Below, piece after piece: positions 57,534 through 64,000 of a stretch of DNA of 64,000 bases. Numbering within the stretch: position 1 is the stretch's first letter; each line of letters opens with the position of its first letter. The position numbers and the translations under genes are program-made. Source of the DNA: Phaeosaccion multiseriatum (lineage: Eukaryota > Ochrophyta, other classes); the NCBI GenBank assembly GCA_965112735.1, contig OZ218955.1:1364001-1428000 (forward strand), in the 5' to 3' direction. The notes under the pieces were generated by a model that was given only the letters and a program-made list of their open reading frames with translations, did no database searches and was not told the DNA's origin.

Positions 57534-60500
57534 GGGGCTCCCTCCGCACCGCCCCCCCACCAGATGTTGGCTCCGTACTCGCGGCCAAAGCGGAGGAACG
57601 TTTCTCTCCGGATCACTCCCTTCTCTCCCCCTGCCCTCTCCAGTACCTTGAAGCTCGTGGAGAGGGCCTCAAAGGGAACATTTCGATGGCCGCTTCGGAT
57701 TTCACAAAGGTCCTGCAACCAACAAGCAAGCAAGAAGTAAGTGGTAGAGCAGCAAGCAAAAGGGAGGGAGGGAGGGAGGGAGGGAGGGAGGTAGGGAGTG
57801 AGCGAGTAGCGAAAGTGCGTTGATTGAGTTGACTGAGCTGCGTGAGTGCGTGAGTGCGTTCGTGCGTGCGTGCGTGCGTGGCGAAGCAAGGGAGCCGAGC
57901 GAGTGAGAACTTGAAAGCGAAGGCAAAAGACGGCAACGAAAGAGGTAGAGGGGGGTTTGGCACAGCTTTCGAGAAGAAGGAAGGGAGGCTTCACGCCTCC
58001 CTTCTACCGCCCCCACCACCTCGTGCCTCTACTCCCTCCTCACTCCTTCTGCAACCATACGCCTCTACTCTTCTCTCACGCACCATCATGAGCTCGTGCA
58101 GCTCCTCCTCCTGCAGGCTCTCGTCGTTGTTGATGTCGTATCTGGTCAGTCAGTCAGTCAGTCAGTCAGTCAGTCAGTCAGTCGGTCAGTCAGTCAGTCA
58201 GAGCAGCATGGACTTGCGAGGCACAGAAGTAAGTACATCGATTTATACATTGATTGGTAAACTGTCCTGACACCCCCCTTCCCTGTCCTGACACCCGCCA
58301 CCAACCTGGCAAACACCTCCTCGAGCTGCTCATCCGACAGCGCCTGTCCGTCGAACTGCACCAAGAACTCCGCGCCAGAGGGGCGCCACGTGCTTGTGAG
58401 GTACTCCTGGCCCTGAGGGAGGGAGGGATGGAGGGGGGGGGGGGGGGGCGAGCGTGCGTGTGAGAGCGAAGGGGAAGAGAGAGAGAGATGGTGTGTGTGA
58501 GAGAGAGGACAAGAGGGAGTGTGTGTGAGAGAGAGAGAGGATAGAGGGAGTTTTCTGAGAGAAGAGAGTGAGAGAGTGAAAGGCGAGGGAATGTCCATCA
58601 TGTTCCCTACCTGCATCTCCACGAGCCTGCTTGCGGTCCTATCGAAGGCAAATACCTCATCTGGCAGCGTGCTGATACCCCCCTGGGCATCAGCCCCCCC
58701 CTCCCGGCCCTCCACGTCCAGCAGGTCCGTCGGCTCCGCTTCGGCAAGACAAATGAGCTTCACACGCCGCTCGTAAAGGACATCCACCAAGGTGATGAAG
58801 CGCCGCATCTGAGGGGAGGTGAAAAGGGAGAAGTGAGGGCCTTGGCAGGGACAGACGCACACACACACACACACACACACACAACACACACACACACTGC
58901 CAGACACACACACCTGATTGATGTCTTGAAGCTCGAAGACGGGAATATGCTCCACAAACACCGTGTGAAACGCCAAACTGATGGCCGAGTAGTCCTCTGC
59001 ACCGAGGGCCCTTCCGCAGAGACCGAGGAAGCTGAAGCGGGCCACACGAGAGCCCACACACACGTGAGGGATGGGTACCTTTCTGTTGTTGTTGGGTTGT
59101 TGCGGGGTTGTTGATGGGTTGTTGTGGGGTTGTTGTGGGGTTGTTGTTGGGTTGTTGTGGGGTTGTTGTGGGGGAATGGAGGGGGGAGGGAGGGAGGGCG
59201 GGGAGAGCGAAGCCATGAGAAGGTGAAGGGTGGAGCTGGCGAGGGTCGAGGGGTGATGCCAGCACATAACATAGACAAGCCGCCCTCCCCTCCTTCCTTC
59301 CTTCCCTCCCTCCCCTCCCCTGCCTCCCTCCCTCCCTCCCTCCCTCCCTCCCTCCCTCCCTCCCTCCCTCCCTCCCTCCCTCCCTCCCTCCATCATCCTC
59401 TCACCTTCCCTGCACGTGCAAAGTCACCGGCTGCACCTTGCCCCCCTTGGTCATTTTGTTCCACACGTTTTCGAACTGTTCCTGGGGAATGCCGTGGTTC
59501 GGACAGCAGTACACCTGTTCGCCGGGTGGAGGGTGGAGAGGTGGATGGGACAAGGTCAGGGCAGCGTTATAGAGGTATATGGACAGGGGATGACACAAAA
59601 ACACGCACACACACGCATACATACTCGTCCTTCTCCTCTTGCTACCACCACTAGTACTCATAGTCTCTACACTCAAACTTTCCTCCTCCTCCTCCTCCTC
59701 CTCCTCCTCCTCCTCCTCCTCCTCCTCCTCCTCCTCTTCGCTCCCCACCTCGTCTACGGCGTTTGCCCCCCTGATCAGTCGATAGTCAGTAGGGCTCTCA
59801 TCCAGGCTGTGTACCCGGCACCTGTCCTGCAGCTCTGCGATGAAGGGCAAGAAGAGCTCTCTCTGTAGGCCGTTGTGATAAAGGTGCTCGGGGGGTCGGT
59901 TGGATGTCGCAATCACCACCACTCCGCGCTAGCGAAGGAGGGAGGGAGGGGAGGGAGGGAGGGAGGGAGCAGAGGGAGAGGAGGGAGCAGAGGGAGTGAG
60001 GGAGGGCAGAGAGTATGTTCAGGGCAAGGGAACGGGAAGGGTAGACATACACGGGAAGAGTGGAGGTGCATGGGCAGGGCAGGGTTGGAGGAATATGGGC
60101 AGGGCAGGGTAGAGTGATGTGAGACTGACTCACCCGCCAGAGCTTGTGGAAGAGCTGCTGCAGGATCATGGCATCTGCGATGTCTGTCACTTGGAACTCA
60201 TCGAAGCACAGCAGCCACCCCTGCTCTAGCAGTCCTGACACCACGTCGTCCAGCAGTTCGTCACCTTCCACGCCGCGCTGGCGACCGCTATGTGTGTCAA
60301 TGAGAGGGAGGGAGGGAGGGAGTGAGGGAGAGAGGGATGGAGGGGAGACGCCCAAGGAAAGATGTTAAAGGGAGAAGGGGGAGGGACGGAGGGAGAGGGA
60401 GAGAATGAACTTCTGTGGGTACTCCCTTCCTCTCTCTCCTTCCCTGTGACCCTCTCTGTCTCCCACTCTCTCTCTCTCTCTCTCGTACACCTCGACTCCC

Positions 60501-61534
60501 TCCCTCCTCACTCACTTGTGAATCCTCCTATGCACATCTAGCATGAAGTCAAGGAAGTGCACTCTGGTCTTTTCGGTGGTGTGGATGGTGTCATAGAACA
60601 GGTCCATCATAAACGTCTTGCCCGTGCCCACCCCCCCGTGCATGTAGAGCCCTAGAGGGAAGCCGCTCTGTGGGCAGGAGGAGGACAAGGACAATAACAA
60701 TGACAGCAAGAAGAAGCAACAGGGGGAAGCGAGATGAGAGAGAGGGGGAGGGCTAGAGAGAGAGAGAGAGGGGTACACGGAGAGGGAGGTAGAGAGTGTT
60801 TGTGTGATGTTCACTGCCTCAGAAGACGAAAGCCGCCCTATTCAGCACCCTATAGGGAATACTATCCCCTTGGTTACCTTTGCTTGTCCTCCACCCCGCT
60901 CCTCGTCCTCAGCTGCAGCATTGCCCTTGCCAAACAAGCCTCTCAAAGCAGCTCCTAACCCCCCCCTAGAGCTCTCTGCTGCTCCCTGCGCTAATGGGAG
61001 CGGAGAGTAGCCCTCTAGCTCCCCTTGCATCTCCTGCAGCAGCGCGAGAGTCTTGAGCTGGTAAGGGTCCTCCTGCAGCTGCCCCTTGCCCACCATGGCC
61101 TTGTACGTGTCTAGGCATCCGGCTTGTGGGGGCGATGTAGGCGCTGCTGCCGCAGATGATGGAGGCAAGTTCCTCCTTCCCTCCTCCTCCATATGGTGGG
61201 GGTGGTACGACGGCGTCGCTGAAGATACAAAAGACAAGGCTCGCTTGTACGATCGTCCTCCTCCTCCCCCCCCTCTCGTTGCTGCTGCTACTATTCCATT
61301 CCCCTCACCTCGTTCCCCAAGAGCTCTCTTGCCGGCCAAAGCCGTCGTGCTCATAGTTCGAGCCCCCCCTCGCCATGTCCGCACATCACCCCCAGCACAC
61401 TCATGGCACGGAGCCTCGGTACGAGATGAAGGCGCCCGAAAAAGTCCTTCTACTGCCGCTGCTCCTCGTCTGCTGGGTCTGCCTCTCCTGATCGCTTCTC
61501 TGCAACACCTCTGCACCACGCACGACGACGCCAT
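57497..61534 (-). CDS. AFG1/LACE1-type mitochondrial ATPase with C-terminal EF-hand
   Basis: Ten exons join in phase with GT-AG ends: 60878-61534, 60516-60667, 60134-60287, 59749-59928, 59405-59514, 58914-59082, 58611-58808, 58306-58412, 58084-58141 and 57497-57712 (666 aa). AFG1 ATPases work in mitochondrial protein quality control at the inner membrane. Seen: an Arg/Ser/Ala-rich presequence ([20 protein letters not shown]), Walker A ([18 protein letters not shown]), Walker B ([20 protein letters not shown]), sensor-like [20 protein letters not shown], the family motifs [12 protein letters not shown] and [20 protein letters not shown], and [14 protein letters not shown], where relatives end soon after. 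Here three more exons add [30 protein letters not shown], a complete EF-hand with loop [12 protein letters not shown], and a tail ending in poly-Gln. A donor-like GTGAGT overlaps the stop. ATPase call is certain; the fusion rests on splice phase. Confidence 0.88.
58146..58200. repeat. (CAGT)n array before the EF-hand exon
   Basis: A GTCA/CAGT tetranucleotide array about 55 bp long. On the gene strand it reads GACT and ends at the CAG acceptor of exon 58084-58141. Confidence 0.93.
59091..59400. repeat. GTTGTGGG and (CCCT)n arrays in AFG1 intron
   Basis: GTTGTTG and GTTGTGGG units (59086-59170) lie next to the 3' splice side of the intron; a CCCT array (about 59300-59390) lies next to its 5' splice side. 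On the gene strand the latter is GGGA, starting about 14 bases after the donor at 59404. Confidence 0.93.
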
Positions 61535-61858
61535 TAAGCCAGCCCTGTACCTCAGCACTAAGGGGGAAGGGACTGAAAGCCTTTAAAGCCTTTCCCTTCT
61601 CTTTTCACTTGCTTCAAGTGGCCCTCTGGCCTGTGTACCTCCAAATTAGATTCCAGGGGTGGAAATACCCCCTGATACACTACAACCTTCGACAACTATT
61701 TCGCTATCGAGAATGTGGGCGATAGTGTAACAGGGGTTGAATCTCAGACCCGTTCTCTTAATATTTAAAGCAGATGGCCCCAAAGACGAGAAAAAAGGCC
61801 CCCGATTCTTGTCTTGTCTAAAGTTGGTCATATTACATCGCGATCAATCAAATGATGA
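61535..61858. other. Spacer between GatA and AFG1 genes
   Basis: This 324-bp spacer contains the 5' flank of the AFG1 gene, a MITE-like element (61665-61740), and the 3' end region of the GatA gene. No TATA box or other promoter motif was recognised. Confidence 0.5.
61665..61740. mobile_element. Short MITE-like relative
   Basis: A 76-bp tract whose right end, read on the minus strand, is TCAACCCCTGTTACACTATC followed by GCCCACATTCTCGATAGCG. This matches the left 40 bases of the element at 45834 with one difference. Its left end (CCCCTGATACACTA) is the inverted counterpart. No clear target duplication was seen. It is probably an internally deleted copy of the same family. Confidence 0.65.
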
Positions 61859-62480
61859 TCACGGCTGCTCCTCCTTCGCCTCCCCCTCCCCCTCCCCCTC
61901 CCCCTCACCCTCAACATCCCCCCCCTCCCCCTCCCCCTCGACCTCCACCGCGACCCCCCCTCCCTGCGCCGCCTGTCCTGCCATGGCCGCCTTCATCCAA
62001 TCCGGCATATCCTCCTCCTCCTCCTTCTCCTCCTCTACAGGCGGCAACACCGTCTCAAACGACCGCCCCACAGGCAACACCCCGGACGCCTGTTCAAACG
62101 CTCTTGCCACCTTCAACACAAGCCCCTCCCCCATACTCGGTCCTATAATCTGTAGCCCAATCGGCAAGCCACTCATCGCCTCGATCCCACAGGGCAGGGA
62201 CAGTGCCGGCAGTCCGGCAAGGCTGGCAGGCACGGTAAACATGTCATCCCGGTAAGCAGACACCCCCCTACGCTCTGCCTCCCCCAGAGGGTAGGCGGTG
62301 GTCGGGGTCGTGGCGCACACAAACACATCTGCCGTCTCAAAGGCCGCCGCAAAGTCCTCCCGCAGCCCTTCCCGGATCACCTGTGGGAGTGTGTGCGCGT
62401 GTGCGTGTGTGCGTGCGTGTGCGTGTGTGTGTGTGGTCGTGTGTGCGTGCATACGGGCGGTCAGCAGAAGCAACGAACGA

Positions 62481-62522
<42 letters not shown>

Positions 62523-63968
62523 AACGAAGGCATATGTTTGCCCGACCCTCCCCTACCATGATTAAGAGAGACGCGAGAGAGCCAGGAATACAAGTAGAGA
62601 GGTTCAACGACGGTTCAGACTGTCACTTGGTATGACCAAAGCCCCTCGCTCTTCAGGAGCTCCATCACCAGAAAGACGTGGTTAGCCTCGTACATATCCA
62701 TCCCATCCTCGCGCCCACGCACTCACCTGAGCCTTGTTGTAGTAGGCGTCTGAGTAGCCCGCCGACAGACTAAAGGTGCCGAGAATGATGCGCTGCTTCA
62801 CCTCATCCCCAAAGCCTCCACCACCCCCTGCCTCATCGCCAGCTGCATCGCCTCCTGCAGCTGCATGGGCTGCTTTCCCTTTACCCTTCCCCCTGCTCTG
62901 CAGCATCACCTCTCTGGAACTTTCGGCCTCCTTGCTGCGGTAGCCATAGCGGATGCCGTCGAAGCGGGCCAGGTTCGCACTGGCCTCGCTCAGCACATTG
63001 ACATAGTAAGCGGCACACTGCTGCTCCAGCAAGGGCAGGCTGACCTCGACAATCTCGGCCCCGAGAGCGGTAAATTGGTTCACCGCCCTCTGCACGGCCG
63101 CCCCGATATGAGACTCCACCTTGTCCCCCCCCAACGCCTCCTTGATAACTCCGACTCTCACCCCGACGAGAGGAGGCTGCGGCTCAAGCCCCTCCCACTC
63201 CGTCTCGAGGTCGAGAGCAATGTCGAGGTCGGCCACATAAGGGGGCACAGGGGAGGGGGAGCACGTGGCATCTCCTCCTCCGCTTTCCATGCCAACACCA
63301 CCTCCATCGCTGCCTGCAATCACCTGCAGCAGCAGCGCGGCGTCGGTCACTGTGGAGGCGATGGGTCCAACGCAGTCGGTGGACGAAGCGTAGGCGATGA
63401 GCCCCTTCCTACTCACTCTGCCGTACGTGGGTTTGAACCCCACCACCCCACACCAGGCCGCCGGTTGCCGCACGGATCCGCCCGTGTCTGTCCCCAGCGC
63501 CCCCAACACCATCCCAGCCGCCACCACGGCCGCCGAGCCCCCGCTCGAGCCCCCCGGCACGAACTTTTTGTTCCGTGGGTTCTTCGTTTGCTTGAACGCC
63601 GAGGTCTCCGTTGTGCACCCCATCGCGTACTCATCCATGTTCGCCTTGCCGATGATGATGGCCCCGGCCTCCTTCAGTTTACGCACCACCGTGGCGTCGT
63701 AGGTAGGCACGTAGCCCTCTAGGATCCTAGAAGCCGCGGTGGTGGGCACGCCCTTTGTGCAGAGGTTGTCCTTGACGGCAATGGGCACGCCCAACAGCTT
63801 CATGGTCTTGATATGCGCGTCGCCGCTGGCAACGAGGGCGTCTATCTTCTTGGCCTCGGCGATGGCCTGCTCTCCCTGCACGCTGATGAATCCCTCCACT
63901 CCGTCTGCGCCCTGGTCGAGGGCCTCGATCTGGGCCAGCGCCTCGCGCACCAGTGCCTCAGACGACAT
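61859..63968 (-). CDS. gatA: Glutamyl-tRNA(Gln) amidotransferase subunit A (organellar)
   Basis: Two exons, 62727-63968 and 61859-62380, join in phase 0 to give 587 aa from the ATG at 63968. GatA is the amidase subunit that releases ammonia from glutamine so that GatB can convert Glu-tRNA(Gln) to Gln-tRNA(Gln) in organelles. The catalytic Lys is in GVPIAVKDNLCTKG (residue 66), the cis-Ser in PGGSSGGSAA (141/142), and the nucleophile Ser in GTDTGGSVRQPA (165). The family signature continues GFKPTYGRVSRKGLIAYASS. The C-terminal exon holds TPTTAYPLGE and SLPCGIEAMSGLPIGLQIIG. An acidic/Gly tail of about 60 residues after PDWMKAAM is unusual. The frame is also open upstream to the window edge, so an organelle-targeting N-terminus may start outside. 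The intron contains an (AAC)n run. Confidence 0.95.
62478..62523. repeat. (AAC)n microsatellite in GatA intron
   Basis: Fifteen or so AAC units on the plus strand (GTT on the gene strand) lie within intron 62381-62726, beside a GTGTGC-rich tract near the acceptor at 62381. Confidence 0.95.
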
Positions 63969-64000
63969 GGCGCCACTTCGAACTGCGGCTGCAGCGTCTC

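Noticed and set aside
57497-58141. Separate EF-hand gene downstream of AFG1
   Set aside because: The exon at 58084-58141 has no start codon and begins at exactly the phase left by the AFG1 exon at 58306; fusion is the simpler model, though not proven.

Overview
The window is nuclear DNA of a eukaryote. It has roughly a dozen spliced genes on both strands, with short GT-AG introns (many donors read GTGAGT). Gene content is that of a compact algal genome, but an extraordinary share of the sequence is tandem repeat. Two neighbouring products (52114-53038 and 53170-56220) begin with a signal peptide followed by a Phe-containing junction (..GAHA-F.., ..VRA-F..), the hallmark of plastid import in algae with a secondary red plastid. 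I therefore infer a heterokont (ochrophyte) alga, perhaps a eustigmatophyte such as Nannochloropsis/Microchloropsis; this is inference only.

Layout. 1-5.4 kb: TGG/GAGT arrays, copy A of a ~1.2 kb dispersed element, and a 1.38 kb GACA array. 5.4-6.9 kb: ankyrin-repeat protein (-). 7-10 kb: tandem duplication, unrecognised coding-like scraps, a GAGT array and copy B of the 1.2 kb element. 10.1-16.8 kb: class I cyclic-nucleotide phosphodiesterase (-), whose exons join in frame to 1059 aa. 17.4-18.7 kb: NTF2/SnoaL-like small protein (+). 19.5-21.9 kb: PRA1-family membrane protein (-). 22.1-22.9 kb: 79-aa putative mitochondrial inner-membrane protein (+). 25.0-31.1 kb: large Ser/Gly/Glu-rich unknown protein (+). 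33.3-33.7 kb: COX5B-like subunit (-), head-to-head with a 1520-aa low-complexity coiled-coil protein (33.9-39.4 kb, +). 40.9-43.6 kb: PP2C phosphatase (-). 44.2-45.0 kb: small N-myristoylatable protein (-). 45.8 kb: a MITE-like element with terminal inverted repeats and a perfect 6-bp target duplication. 46.2-48.0 kb: D-2-hydroxyacid dehydrogenase (-). 49-51.1 kb: GOLD-domain protein (+). 52.1-56.2 kb: divergent pair of plastid-targeted paralogues. 57.5-61.5 kb: AFG1/LACE1-type mitochondrial ATPase whose last exons add an EF-hand (-). 61.9-64 kb: GatA amidotransferase subunit (-), possibly running past the window edge.

The genes do not form one pathway. Several serve organelles: COX5B, the 79-aa protein, AFG1 and GatA, plus the plastid pair. 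Others are signalling or trafficking proteins (phosphodiesterase, PP2C, ankyrin, PRA1, GOLD).

The most unusual signals are: (i) a short dispersed motif, TTGGTGATACAG fused to CAG repeats, at about 17 places, coding in one gene and non-coding elsewhere; (ii) a MITE family with two recognisable members; (iii) GGGA/CCCT arrays that sit at splice sites in a strand-consistent way; (iv) the AFG1-EF-hand fusion; (v) a COX5B that lacks the zinc-binding cysteines; (vi) repeats that duplicate splice donors. Exon joins were checked by hand for GT-AG ends and reading phase; no alignment or database search was run.
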